Source of the DNA: Polaromonas sp.
GTDB taxonomy: Bacteria; Pseudomonadota; Gammaproteobacteria; Burkholderiales; Burkholderiaceae_C
Direction: 5' to 3'
Assembly: GCF_013817205.1 (NCBI RefSeq)
Contig: NZ_JACDDD010000031.1
Location: forward strand, 1 to 38,377
DNA: 38,377 bases
The notes beneath the pieces were generated by a model. That model saw nothing but the letters and a program-made list of their open reading frames with translations, was not told the DNA's origin and did no database searches. Within the stretch, counting starts at the first letter, position 1; each line of letters opens with the position of its first letter. Shown here piece after piece: positions 7,489 through 14,887 of the stretch. The position numbers were made by a program, and so were the translations under genes.

Positions 7489-8865
7489 ATGAGCTTGCGC
7501 ATTTACAACACGCTGACGCGTTCAGTGGAAGATTTTTCGCCCCTGGTTCCCGGTCATGTGCGCATGTACGTCTGCGGCATGACGATTTACGACCTCTGTC
7601 ACATCGGCCATGCCCGCATGATGATGGCCTTCGACGTGCTGCAACGCTGGCTCCGGGCCAGCGGGTATCAGGTCACCTATGTAAGAAATATCACTGATAT
7701 TGACGACAGGATCATCAAGCGTGCGGTGGAGCGTGGCATCACGATCCGCGCGCTGACCGACGAGATGATCGCGGCCATGAACCAGGACGTCGGCGCCCTC
7801 GGCATCGAGCCGCCCACCCTGGAGCCGCGTGCCACCGAGTACGTGCCGCAGATGCTGTCGCTGATCGCCACGCTGGAACAAAAAGGCCTGGCCTACCGCT
7901 CCGGCAACGGCGATGTCAACTACGCAGTGCGCAAGTTTCCCGGTTACGGCAAGCTGTCCGGCAAGTCGCTGGACGAACTGCGTGCTGGTGAACGTGTGGC
8001 GGTGTTGGACGGCAAGGACGACCCGCTGGACTTTGTGCTCTGGAAATCGGCCAAGCCGACCGAGCCGGACGATGCCAAATGGGCCAGCGACTATGGCAGC
8101 GGCCGGCCCGGCTGGCATATCGAGTGCTCGGCCATGAGCTGCCAGACCCTGGGTGAGACCTTTGACATCCATGGCGGCGGTGCTGACCTGCAGTTTCCGC
8201 ACCACGAAAACGAAATCGCGCAGAGCGAAGGCGCCAACGGCAAGCCGCTGGCGAAGTTCTGGGTGCACAACGGTTTTGTGCGTTTGGACAACGAAAAAAT
8301 GTCCAAAAGCCTGGGCAACTTCTTCACGATCCGTGAGGTGCTGGCGAAGTACGACCCGGAAACGGTGCGTTTTTTCATCGTGCGTGCCCATTACCGCAGC
8401 GCCCTCAATTACAGCGACGCCCACCTGGACGACGCGCGGAATTCGCTCAAGCGGCTCTACACGGCGCTGGACCTCGTCAAGCCGGCGCCTGTTACGGTCG
8501 ACTGGGCCAACCCCTTTGCCGCACGCTTCAAGGCGGCGATGGACGAAGACTTCGGCACGCCCGAGGCGGTGGCCGTGCTGTTCGAGCTGGCCGGCGAGGT
8601 CAACCGCAGCGCTTCGGCCGAACTGGCCGGATTGCTGAAAAACCTGGGCGCCGCGCTGGGCCTTTTGCAAGGCGATCCGGCGGCCTTCCTGCAGGCCGGC
8701 GCCGGGCTGGACGCAACGGCCATTGAGACCCTGATCGCCAGCCGTGCCCAGGCCAAGGCAGCCAAAAATTTTGCCGAAGCCGACCGCATCCGCCAGGACC
8801 TGCTGAAGCAGGGTGTGGTCCTCAAGGACGCCGCCGGGGGCACGACATGGGAAGTCCGGTCTTGA
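7489..8865 (+). CDS. cysS: Cysteinyl-tRNA synthetase
   Basis: The class I aminoacyl-tRNA synthetase charges tRNA-Cys. The 458-residue length is normal for the family. The signature motifs are intact: HIGH at residues 38-41 ([10 protein letters not shown]) and KMSKS at 270-274. The zinc site that selects cysteine can be read as C29 (VCGMT), C213 (IECSAM), H238 and E242 ([11 protein letters not shown]). The C-terminal anticodon-binding helices end in [20 protein letters not shown], the usual terminal motif. It is the first gene of the plus-strand housekeeping run and diverges from the TPR gene across a 193-bp promoter region in which I could not fix -35/-10 boxes with confidence. Confidence 0.98.
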   Translation: MSLRIYNTLTRSVEDFSPLVPGHVRMYVCGMTIYDLCHIGHARMMMAFDVLQRWLRASGYQVTYVRNITDIDDRIIKRAVERGITIRALTDEMIAAMNQDVGALGIEPPTLEPRATEYVPQMLSLIATLEQKGLAYRSGNGDVNYAVRKFPGYGKLSGKSLDELRAGERVAVLDGKDDPLDFVLWKSAKPTEPDDAKWASDYGSGRPGWHIECSAMSCQTLGETFDIHGGGADLQFPHHENEIAQSEGANGKPLAKFWVHNGFVRLDNEKMSKSLGNFFTIREVLAKYDPETVRFFIVRAHYRSALNYSDAHLDDARNSLKRLYTALDLVKPAPVTVDWANPFAARFKAAMDEDFGTPEAVAVLFELAGEVNRSASAELAGLLKNLGAALGLLQGDPAAFLQAGAGLDATAIETLIASRAQAKAAKNFAEADRIRQDLLKQGVVLKDAAGGTTWEVRS

Positions 8866-8890
8866 CTTCATGCTGGTCATTTCTATGCCA

Positions 8891-8945
8891 TATTGGCCTC
8901 CAGCCCACGACTGGCGGGCGTAAGCAGCTATGAAAAAGATAGTAA
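8891..8945 (+). repeat. Structured dispersed repeat family A, copy at glycosylase start
   Basis: This copy reads GGCCTCCAGCCC, a GCGGGCGTAAGCA middle, and the terminal 17-nt element GCTAT-GAAAAAG-ATAGT at 8927-8943 (one arm mismatch). The ATG at 8930 used by the downstream glycosylase gene lies inside this element. A G where most copies have C after GCTAT creates the start codon. Confidence 0.75.
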
Positions 8946-9622
8946 AAAGCGGCCCCGCCAGCACCGAGTTGACGGATGTGGCGGAGCCTGACACCACCAG
9001 CGTGCCCGAGTACTGGGCCGAGGCCTGCAAACACCTGGTCAAGAAGGACCGGGTCATGAAGCGATTGATTCCGCAGTTCGGCGACGCCTGCCTGCAGTCG
9101 CGCGGCGACGCCTTCAGCACGCTGGCGCGCAGCATTGTTGGTCAGCAGATTTCGGTCAAGGCGGCGCAGACCGTGTGGCACCGTTTTGCGGCGCTGCCCA
9201 GAAAGATGACGCCGGGCAACGTCCTCAAGCTCAAGGTGGACGACATGCGCGCCGCCGGCCTGAGCGTTCGCAAGGTCGAATACCTGGTGGACCTGTCCAT
9301 CCACTTCGACGCCGGCACGGTGCACGTCAAGGACTGGCAGGCGATGGACGACGAAGCCATCATTGCCGAGCTGGTCGCCATCCGCGGCATAGGCCGCTGG
9401 ACTGCCGAGATGTTTTTGATTTTTTACCTGCGCCGGCCCAATGTGCTGCCGCTGGACGATATCGGCCTGATCAACGGCATCAGCAAGAATTATTTCTCCG
9501 GTGAATCCGTCAGTCGCAGCGATGCGCGCGAGGTCGCCGCCGCCTGGGCGCCGTTTTGCAGCGTCGCGACTTGGTATATTTGGCGCTCGCTGGACCCGCT
9601 GCCGGTCCTGGGTGCCGAGTAA
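8930..9622 (+). CDS. DNA-3-methyladenine glycosylase II (AlkA-family, HhH-GPD)
   Basis: The 230-residue base-excision enzyme would remove alkylated purines from DNA. The HhH-GPD core is clear: STLARSIVGQQISVKAAQTVW (about residues 63-83), the helix-hairpin-helix IRGIGRWTAEMFLI (151-164) and the catalytic aspartate in LPLDDIGLING (second Asp, D177). No Fe-S cluster cysteines follow, which fits the AlkA rather than the EndoIII branch. It lacks the N-terminal beta domain of E. coli AlkA (282 aa), as usual for short members. The annotated ATG sits inside a dispersed repeat and has no good Shine-Dalgarno sequence. Residues 1-25 look unconserved, so initiation at a later GTG is possible. It lies 64 bases after cysS. 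Confidence 0.9.
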   Translation: MKKIVKSGPASTELTDVAEPDTTSVPEYWAEACKHLVKKDRVMKRLIPQFGDACLQSRGDAFSTLARSIVGQQISVKAAQTVWHRFAALPRKMTPGNVLKLKVDDMRAAGLSVRKVEYLVDLSIHFDAGTVHVKDWQAMDDEAIIAELVAIRGIGRWTAEMFLIFYLRRPNVLPLDDIGLINGISKNYFSGESVSRSDAREVAAAWAPFCSVATWYIWRSLDPLPVLGAE

Positions 9623-9650
9623 ACCCCATCAAGAAGCCAGAGGAGGAGCA

Positions 9651-9731
9651 ATGAGCCCCCACATTCACTTTCGTTCACTGCCCCCCGAGGGGGCGCATGC
9701 CTCCCTAGAGGCGGCTCGTCAGGAGGCATAA
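9651..9731 (+). CDS. 26-codon leader ORF upstream of accA
   Basis: A short ORF begins at ATG 9651 with an AGGAGG ribosome-binding site at 9641-9646 and ends with TAA at 9729-9731, one base before the accA ATG. The accA Shine-Dalgarno (AGGAGG, 9721-9726) lies within its last codons. The peptide starts [16 protein letters not shown] and is largely encoded by repeat family B. Its strong ribosome-binding site and abutting arrangement suggest it is translated and may couple ribosomes to accA. It could equally be a fortuitous frame through a repeat. No function for the peptide itself is apparent. Confidence 0.4.
   Translation: MSPHIHFRSLPPEGAHASLEAARQEA
9654..9716 (+). repeat. Dispersed repeat family B, copy 2
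   Basis: GCCCCCAC...TCACT...CTGCCCCCCGAGGGGGC matches the copy near 955-1046, including the CCCCCCGAGGGGGC palindrome at about 9680-9693. A second GC-rich half (GCCTCCCTAGAGGCGGC) can form another hairpin. The element separates the glycosylase gene from accA and forms most of the 26-codon leader ORF. Confidence 0.6.
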
Positions 9732-9732
9732 C

Positions 9733-10710
9733 ATGGCCAAAAAGACCTTTCTCGATTTCGAACAGCCGATTGCCGAGCTCGAAGGAAAAATTGAAGAATT
9801 GCGTTATGTGCAGACCGAGTCGGCGGTCGACATCTCTGAAGAAATCGACCAACTCGCCAAGAAAAGCCAACAGCTCACCAAGGACATCTACAGCGACCTG
9901 ACGCCCTGGCAGATCACCAAGATCGCGCGCCACCCCGAGCGCCCCTACACGCTTGATTACGTCAACGAGCTGTTCACCGACTTTGTGGAACTGCATGGCG
10001 ACCGGCACTTTTCCGACGACCTGAGCATCGTCGGCGGCCTGGCCCGCTTCAACGGTACCGCCTGCATGGTGCTGGGCCACCAGAAAGGGCGCGACACTAA
10101 AGAACGGGGTCTGCGCAACTTCGGCATGAGCAAGCCCGAGGGTTATCGCAAAGCGCTGCGCCTCATGAAAACCGCAGAGAAGTTCAAGCTGCCGGTGTTT
10201 ACTTTTGTCGATACACCAGGCGCGTACCCCGGCATTGATGCCGAAGAGCGCGGCCAGTCCGAAGCCATTGGCCGCAACATCTTCGAAATGGCGCAGCTCG
10301 AGGTGCCCATCATCACCACCATCATCGGTGAAGGCGGCTCCGGCGGCGCGCTGGCGATTTCGGTGGCCGACCAGGTGGTGATGCTTCAGTACTCGATTTA
10401 TTCCGTGATCAGCCCTGAAGGTTGCGCCTCCATTCTCTGGAAGACGTCTGAAAAAGCCGAAGAGGCCGCCGAGGCCCTGGGCATCACCGCGCACCGCCTG
10501 AAGGCGTTGGGCGTGATCGACAAGATCGTCAATGAGCCCGTGGGCGGCGCACATCGCGACCACAAGCAAATGGCGGCTTTCCTCAAGCGCGCCCTCAATG
10601 ACGCCTTCCGCCAGGTCAGCGACCTCAAGGTCAAGGAGTTGCTGGACCGCCGCTATGAGCGCCTGCAAAGTTATGGCCGCTACACCGACACCAAGGCCGA
10701 CGCGAAATAG
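9733..10710 (+). CDS. accA: Acetyl-CoA carboxylase carboxyltransferase subunit alpha
   Basis: AccA pairs with AccD to transfer the carboxyl group from biotin to acetyl-CoA, the first committed step of fatty-acid synthesis. The 325-residue product has the family N-terminal helix ([19 protein letters not shown]), the [11 protein letters not shown] segment, and the crotonase-like core with [21 protein letters not shown] and [11 protein letters not shown], which form the CoA pocket and oxyanion hole. [11 protein letters not shown] follows. Length and motifs are complete. Its AGGAGG ribosome-binding site overlaps the end of the 26-codon leader ORF. Confidence 0.98.
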   Translation: MAKKTFLDFEQPIAELEGKIEELRYVQTESAVDISEEIDQLAKKSQQLTKDIYSDLTPWQITKIARHPERPYTLDYVNELFTDFVELHGDRHFSDDLSIVGGLARFNGTACMVLGHQKGRDTKERGLRNFGMSKPEGYRKALRLMKTAEKFKLPVFTFVDTPGAYPGIDAEERGQSEAIGRNIFEMAQLEVPIITTIIGEGGSGGALAISVADQVVMLQYSIYSVISPEGCASILWKTSEKAEEAAEALGITAHRLKALGVIDKIVNEPVGGAHRDHKQMAAFLKRALNDAFRQVSDLKVKELLDRRYERLQSYGRYTDTKADAK

Positions 10711-10742
10711 GCGTTTGTCGGCCAGCGTGTAGCCGGCATGTC

Positions 10743-11690
10743 ATGAGCATCACCGTTGATGACGCCCTGCGCGTCTTTTCTCCGCCGCTTCCGCTGGCCG
10801 TGGCTTACAGCGGCGGCGCCGATTCCACCGCCTTGCTGCTGGCCTGCGCCGAAAAATGGCCCGGCCAGGTGAGTGCATGGCATGTGCACCACGGCCTGCA
10901 GGCCGCAGCCGGTGATTTCGCCACCCATTGCGAAGCCGTCTGCGCCCAATTGCAGGTCCCACTGCAAGTGACCCGTGTCATGGCCAAACATGCGCCCGGC
11001 GAAAGCCCGGAAGACGCCGCCCGCACTGCGCGTTATGAAGCTTTCAGGGCTCTGGCCCTTGCAGAACGGGGGCAGTCAGCTATCAAAAGCATAGCGCTGG
11101 CGCAACATGCCGACGACCAGGTGGAGACCATGTTGCTGGCACTCAGCCGTGGCGCGGGCTTGCCCGGCTTGAGCGCGATGCCAGTGAACTGGCAGCGCGA
11201 CGGCGTGCTTTATTGCCGGCCCATTCTGCAGGTGCCAGCGCTCGCGATTCGCGCCTGGCTGGCGCGACGGGGGGCGACCTTCATTGAAGACCCCAGCAAT
11301 ACTGACGAGCGCTTCACCCGTAACCGTATCCGCGCGCGGTTGCTGCCGGCGTTGGCAGAGGCATTCCCCCAGTTTCGCGAAACCTTTGCGCGCAGCGCCC
11401 GGCACGCCGCTCAGGCCCAGTTGTTGTTGAACGAGGTGGCGCGCGACGACCTGCAGGCACTGGGCCACCCGCCTGCCATCAAGGCCTTGCAGAGCCTGTC
11501 GCCGGCACGGCAAGCCAATGTGCTGCGCCATTGGCTGCGCGTTGACCATCAGGCCACGCCAAGCGCCGCGCAGCTGGAGCAATTGCTCTCGCAGGTCGCG
11601 GCCTGCACCACACGGGGCCACCAGATTCATCTGAAGATTGCGTCCGGCCATGTCACGCGGGTGGGGGACTGCTTGCATTACGCCGGGTAG
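10743..11690 (+). CDS. tilS: tRNA(Ile)-lysidine synthase
   Basis: TilS attaches lysine to C34 of tRNA-Ile(CAU), changing both its codon and its amino-acid specificity. The N-type ATP pyrophosphatase PP-loop is at residues 23-28 (SGGADS). HVHHGLQ, ARYEAF, AQHADDQVETMLL and the EDPSNTDERFTRNRIR block are all present. At 315 residues it is shorter than E. coli TilS (432) and lacks most of the C-terminal tRNA-binding extension; short forms of this kind exist in other bacteria. Residues about 100-118 (LALAERGQSAIKSIA) are encoded by a family A repeat, and this loop looks about five residues longer than in E. coli. The start at 10743 follows accA by 32 bases. Confidence 0.95.
   Translation: MSITVDDALRVFSPPLPLAVAYSGGADSTALLLACAEKWPGQVSAWHVHHGLQAAAGDFATHCEAVCAQLQVPLQVTRVMAKHAPGESPEDAARTARYEAFRALALAERGQSAIKSIALAQHADDQVETMLLALSRGAGLPGLSAMPVNWQRDGVLYCRPILQVPALAIRAWLARRGATFIEDPSNTDERFTRNRIRARLLPALAEAFPQFRETFARSARHAAQAQLLLNEVARDDLQALGHPPAIKALQSLSPARQANVLRHWLRVDHQATPSAAQLEQLLSQVAACTTRGHQIHLKIASGHVTRVGDCLHYAG
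11042..11095 (+). repeat. Structured dispersed repeat family A, copy inside tilS
   Basis: The segment shows the family order: TCAGGGCTCTGGCCC, a variable middle, CAGTCA, then the perfect palindrome GCTAT-CAAAAGC-ATAGC at 11079-11095. It is in frame within tilS and contributes about 18 codons between the ARYEAF and AQHADDQ motifs. Confidence 0.65.
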
Positions 11691-11722
11691 CCAACGCCTG
11701 GCCTGGGCTAACCTGGGATCGG

Positions 11723-11751
11723 TCCATCTAGGTAATTGTCCTAGGTATAAT
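11723..11751 (+). promoter_or_regulatory. Predicted sigma-70 promoter for lysC
   Basis: A perfect TATAAT lies at 11746-11751. It is preceded by CTAGG, as in strong synthetic-like promoters (GTCCTAGGTATAAT). At the 17-bp spacing the -35 hexamer is weak (TCCATC, 11723-11728). It sits 98 bases before lysC, just past the tilS stop, so lysC can be transcribed independently of the cysS run. Confidence 0.6.
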
Positions 11752-11848
11752 TGAAGGCTTTGCTGGCGGCTCCAGCCCTGCGTACAGGGTGGAGCAGGGC
11801 GAGCCCCGGCAAGTAATGTTTGCAACCAAACCTGATTGACACCCTGCA

Positions 11849-13117
11849 ATGGCCTTGATCGTTCATAAATACGGCGGCACCTCGATGGGCTCGACTGAGC
11901 GCATCCGCAATGTCGCCAAACGTGTTGCCAAGTGGGCGCGTGCCGGCCACCAGATGGTCGTGGTGCCCAGCGCCATGAGCGGCGAGACCAACCGCCTGCT
12001 CGGCCTGGCCAAAGAGCTGGCCCCTTCCCAGACCACCGCCGCCTACCACCGCGAACTTGACGCCTTGGCTGCCACTGGCGAGCAGGCCTCCAGCGCCCTG
12101 CTGGCGATTGCGCTGCAGGCCGAAGGCATGCCCGCAGTCAGCTACGCCGGCTGGCAGGTCAGCATCAAGACCAACAGCGCCTACACCAAGGCTCGCATCG
12201 AATCGATTGACGACAAACGTGTGCGCGCCGATCTGGAAGCGGGCAGGGTGGTCATCATCACCGGCTTCCAGGGCGTGGACGAGGGCGGCCACGTCACCAC
12301 GCTGGGCCGTGGCGGATCGGACACCTCGGCGGTGGCGATTGCCGCCGCGCTGAAGGCCCACGAGTGCCTGATTTATACCGATGTCGATGGCGTCTACACC
12401 ACCGACCCGCGCGTTGTGCCCGAAGCACGCCGCCTGCAGACCATCAGCTTTGAAGAGATGCTGGAAATGGCCTCCATGGGCTCCAAGGTGCTGCAGATCC
12501 GCTCGGTGGAATTTGCCGGCAAATACAAGGTGCCGCTGCGCGTGTTGTCGAGTTTTACCGACTGGGACATCAACATCGACGAAGAGGCCAAGTCCGGCAC
12601 CCTGATCAGTTTTGAGGAAGATGAACAAATGGAACAAGCCATCGTATCGGGCATCGCGTTCAACCGCGACGAAGCCAAAATCTCCGTGCTTGGTGTGCCC
12701 GACACGCCCGGCATCGCTTACCAGATCCTCGGTGCCGTGGCCGACGCCAACATCGAGGTTGACGTGATCATCCAGAACGTCAGCAAGGACGGCAAGACCG
12801 ACTTCAGCTTCACCGTGCACCGCAACGACTACGCGCGCGCCGTGGAGCTGCTGCGTACCAGCGTGCTGGGCCAACTGGGCGCCGAGGAAATCACCGGCGA
12901 CGCCAAAATCTGCAAGGTCAGCATTGTCGGCATCGGCATGCGCAGCCATGTCGGCATTGCCAGCAAGATGTTCCGAGTGCTCAGCGAAGAGGGGATCAAC
13001 ATCCAGATGATCTCCACCAGCGAAATCAAGACCTCGGTCGTGATCGACGAAAAGTACATGGAACTCGCCGTGCGCGCCCTGCACAAGGCCTTTGACCTCG
13101 ACCAGCCGACAGCCTGA
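11849..13117 (+). CDS. lysC: Aspartate kinase
   Basis: This enzyme phosphorylates aspartate, the entry step to lysine, threonine, methionine and diaminopimelate. The amino-acid kinase domain begins with KYGGTSMGS (residues 7-15) and includes [16 protein letters not shown] and [13 protein letters not shown]. Two C-terminal ACT domains (about residues 262-420; [21 protein letters not shown] and [14 protein letters not shown]) bind lysine/threonine for feedback control. At 422 residues it is the monofunctional type found in Pseudomonas and Corynebacterium. An in-frame ATG at codon 261 (12629) is preceded by GAGGA at 12614-12618 and could start a separate regulatory beta subunit, as known for some members of this class. 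No lysine riboswitch is visible in the leader. Confidence 0.97.
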   Translation: MALIVHKYGGTSMGSTERIRNVAKRVAKWARAGHQMVVVPSAMSGETNRLLGLAKELAPSQTTAAYHRELDALAATGEQASSALLAIALQAEGMPAVSYAGWQVSIKTNSAYTKARIESIDDKRVRADLEAGRVVIITGFQGVDEGGHVTTLGRGGSDTSAVAIAAALKAHECLIYTDVDGVYTTDPRVVPEARRLQTISFEEMLEMASMGSKVLQIRSVEFAGKYKVPLRVLSSFTDWDINIDEEAKSGTLISFEEDEQMEQAIVSGIAFNRDEAKISVLGVPDTPGIAYQILGAVADANIEVDVIIQNVSKDGKTDFSFTVHRNDYARAVELLRTSVLGQLGAEEITGDAKICKVSIVGIGMRSHVGIASKMFRVLSEEGINIQMISTSEIKTSVVIDEKYMELAVRALHKAFDLDQPTA

Positions 13118-13129
13118 GGGCTCGCGCGC

Positions 13130-13157
13130 TGGACAGAAGCACAAGTCGTGAGATAAT
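13130..13157 (+). promoter_or_regulatory. Predicted sigma-70 promoter for tRNA-Ser
   Basis: TGGACA (13130-13135) and GATAAT (13152-13157) are separated by 16 bp and end 19 bases before the tRNA 5' end, the usual arrangement for a tRNA promoter. The discriminator after the -10 box is CGCGGC, GC-rich as in stringently controlled promoters. Confidence 0.65.
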
Positions 13158-13176
13158 CGCGGCTAGCCAGTAATCA

Positions 13177-13269
13177 GGAAACGTGACCGAGTGGCCGAAG
13201 GTGCTCCCCTGCTAAGGGAGTATGGGGTGTAGAGCCTCATCAAGGGTTCGAATCCCTTCGTTTCCGCCA
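13177..13269 (+). tRNA. tRNA-Ser (anticodon GCU)
   Basis: The 7-bp acceptor stem pairs GGAAACG (13177-13183) with CGTTTCC (13259-13265), followed by discriminator G and encoded CCA (13267-13269). The anticodon arm is CTCCC-CTGCTAA-GGGAG, with anticodon GCT. A long variable arm and an AGGGTTCGAATCCCT T-arm are present, as expected for a class II serine tRNA of 93 nt. It decodes AGC/AGU. It has its own promoter and terminator. Confidence 0.97.
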
Positions 13270-13273
13270 GATA

Positions 13274-13299
13274 AAAAGCCACCGCAAGGTGGCTTTTTT
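13274..13299 (+). terminator. Rho-independent terminator after tRNA-Ser
   Basis: AAAAAGCCACC, a GCAA tetraloop and GGTGGCTTTTTT form a perfect 11-bp stem starting five bases after the tRNA CCA end. The A-run/T-run symmetry makes it potentially bidirectional. Confidence 0.92.
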
Positions 13300-13405
13300 G
13301 TGGGCGGTAACATCTGCGTGCACCCCACATCGCAACCAGGCGTAAAAATGCGCGCACCGTCTCGCAGCTCTTGTTATGGTGGCGCTTTTATTTTCTGGAG
13401 AATCC

Positions 13406-13726
13406 ATGTTTTTGAAACCCATCATGGTCAGCGCTACGCTGGCAGGTCTGGTCGCCTTGACCGGTTGCACATCACCCGGTGGCAACCAGCCGGGCAGCCC
13501 CATGCCTCCCCCTCCGCCTACTGCCGTCTGCAATGCACAAGGCGCCGAATTTGCGGTTGGCAAAACGGCTGGAACGAGTGTGGTCGAGGAGGCGCGCCAA
13601 CGATCAGGTTCTTACATCGCACGGGTGTTGAGGCCGGGTCAGATGGTGACCATGGAGTTCAATGCGCAGCGGCTCAATCTCGATGTCAACGCTGCCGGCG
13701 TGGTGACAGGTGTGCGCTGCGGTTGA
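13406..13726 (+). CDS. Small lipoprotein with I78 peptidase-inhibitor-like domain
   Basis: The start at ATG 13406 (GGAG upstream) opens a lipoprotein signal peptide with the lipobox ALTGC; Cys21 would be lipidated. A Pro-rich spacer (PMPPPPP) follows. The last 66 residues match the pattern of the I78 inhibitor family: C-N-A-Q-G-A-E-F-AVGKT near the start, an ARQRSGSYIARVLRPGQ segment, VTMEFNAQRLNL and the closing VVTGVRCG. Family members resemble Aspergillus elastase inhibitor and are common as small secreted bacterial proteins. A role protecting the envelope against serine proteases is inferred. There are two Cys residues in the mature domain. It lies alone between tRNA-Ser and the LysR gene. 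Confidence 0.8.
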   Translation: MFLKPIMVSATLAGLVALTGCTSPGGNQPGSPMPPPPPTAVCNAQGAEFAVGKTAGTSVVEEARQRSGSYIARVLRPGQMVTMEFNAQRLNLDVNAAGVVTGVRCG

Positions 13727-13932
13727 CCGCCATCGCCAGCTTGGACAAGCTTCGTCTTGAGCAGCCGCTCGTCGTTGATTCGCTCCCGCGTCCTGATATT
13801 CGTGGTGGCGCGTGTGGATACCACGGCCCTTTTTGTCAGGTCCTCACGCTGGCGCAGTTCCTGTCAAGTTCGTTCGAGGCTGCGTTGACCTAGCTGCCCG
13901 TGCAGAGGGTGGGCAACCCCAATGCCGATAAT

Positions 13933-13949
13933 ATGAATGCAAATTTCAT
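13933..13949. promoter_or_regulatory. Inverted repeat upstream of LysR gene, possible autoregulatory site
   Basis: ATGAA-N7-TTCAT lies 36 bases before the LysR-type gene start, in an AT-richer patch of an otherwise featureless 258-bp gap. Short dyads in this position are typical of LysR autoregulation, but the arms are only five bases and chance occurrence is possible. Confidence 0.3.
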
Positions 13950-13984
13950 GGCAACAACTCCGTTGTGGGTGGGACAGAAAAATC

Positions 13985-14887
13985 ATGCGCCTGAGGCATA
14001 TCGAAGTTTTCAATGCGGTCATGGTGACCGGCAGCGTGAGTGCAGCGGCGCGTCTGATCAACGTGACCCAACCTGCGGTCAGCCGTACGCTGCAACACGC
14101 GGAAATCCAGCTCGGGTTTGCGCTGTTTCAGCGTGTTCGCGGGCGCTTGACTCCGACTGCCGAAGCGCAAACCCTCTATCCGCATATTGAACGTCTGTTT
14201 GCGCAACTTGACGAGGTGCAGTGCCTGGCCAGCAGCCTCAAGAGCGGGCGCGGCAGCCAGGGCGAGTTACGCGTTCTGACGGTGCTGGCGCTGAGCTATG
14301 AGGTTTTTCCGCGTGCCATTCGCCTGTTTCGCGAGAAGTATCCGCAGGTGGCCGTGGTGCACGAAGCCCTGCATTCACCACAGATTGTCTCCTCGCTGGT
14401 GCTGCAGGAGGCGGATGTGGGGTATGTGTTCAGCGCCATCAGTCACCCTGCGCTCTCGCATGAGCAGATCGGCGAGCGCAGGGTCATGTGTGTCGTGCCG
14501 AAGGGTTTGCTGGGTGCTCGCCAGCTCAAAAGCGGTTCGATGACGCTTGCCCAGCTGGCGGACCCTCCCGTCATCGGACTGGACAGCCGCGATCCGCTGG
14601 GTGTCACCCTCGGCCACCTCCTGCGTGAGGGAGACCCCGGGGTCAAACCTGTGATGACGGTGCAGACCTACCATGTGGCCCTTGCGCTGGCCCACCACGG
14701 CGTCGGCGTGGCGCTGGTGGAAGGTTGCACCGCTGCCTCTGCTGATCACGGCAAGGTGGATGTGCTGGCGCTGGAGCCAGCTATCCCGGTGACGGTCAAG
14801 GCCTTGCGGCCTACTGCTCGACCCAACTCGCTCGTCAGCCGTGCCTTTACGCGCTGCATGACACAGGCCCTGCAGCAGATATCGTGA
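13985..14887 (+). CDS. LysR-family transcriptional regulator
   Basis: The start at 13985 gives the canonical N-terminus MRLRHIEVFNAVMVTGSVSA; an upstream in-frame ATG would add 16 unconserved residues. The winged helix-turn-helix is at about residues 3-60 (AAARLINVTQPAVSRTLQHAE). The periplasmic-binding-protein-like effector domain (about 90-300) begins GELRVLTVLALSYEVFP. At 300 residues it is full length. Its 3' end overlaps the convergent oxidoreductase gene by 41 bases. Target genes are probably the adjoining oxidoreductase, aminotransferase and TRAP transporter, an inference from proximity. The closest relatives may be regulators of amino-acid or opine catabolism, but I cannot name the effector. 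Confidence 0.93.
   Translation: MRLRHIEVFNAVMVTGSVSAAARLINVTQPAVSRTLQHAEIQLGFALFQRVRGRLTPTAEAQTLYPHIERLFAQLDEVQCLASSLKSGRGSQGELRVLTVLALSYEVFPRAIRLFREKYPQVAVVHEALHSPQIVSSLVLQEADVGYVFSAISHPALSHEQIGERRVMCVVPKGLLGARQLKSGSMTLAQLADPPVIGLDSRDPLGVTLGHLLREGDPGVKPVMTVQTYHVALALAHHGVGVALVEGCTAASADHGKVDVLALEPAIPVTVKALRPTARPNSLVSRAFTRCMTQALQQIS

Noticed and set aside
7522..9135. Long open frame (537 codons) antisense to cysS and the glycosylase gene
   Set aside because: It mirrors two well-supported genes, lacks any recognisable domain and is explained by high GC content and codon bias.
10743..11690. tilS as a truncated pseudogene because it is about 115 residues shorter than in E. coli
   Set aside because: All catalytic motifs are intact, the frame is open to a natural stop, and short TilS forms are known.
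11691..11848. Lysine riboswitch upstream of lysC
   Set aside because: The 158-base leader shows no multi-helix lysine-box layout, and this class is not usual in betaproteobacteria.
11741..13144. Long open frame antisense to lysC
   Set aside because: lysC is certain on the plus strand; the antisense product is His/Gly/Ala-rich with no domain pattern.
13639..13824. 61-codon minus-strand ORF downstream of the I78 lipoprotein
   Set aside because: It overlaps the lipoprotein gene, has no ribosome-binding site or domain, and starts inside coding sequence.
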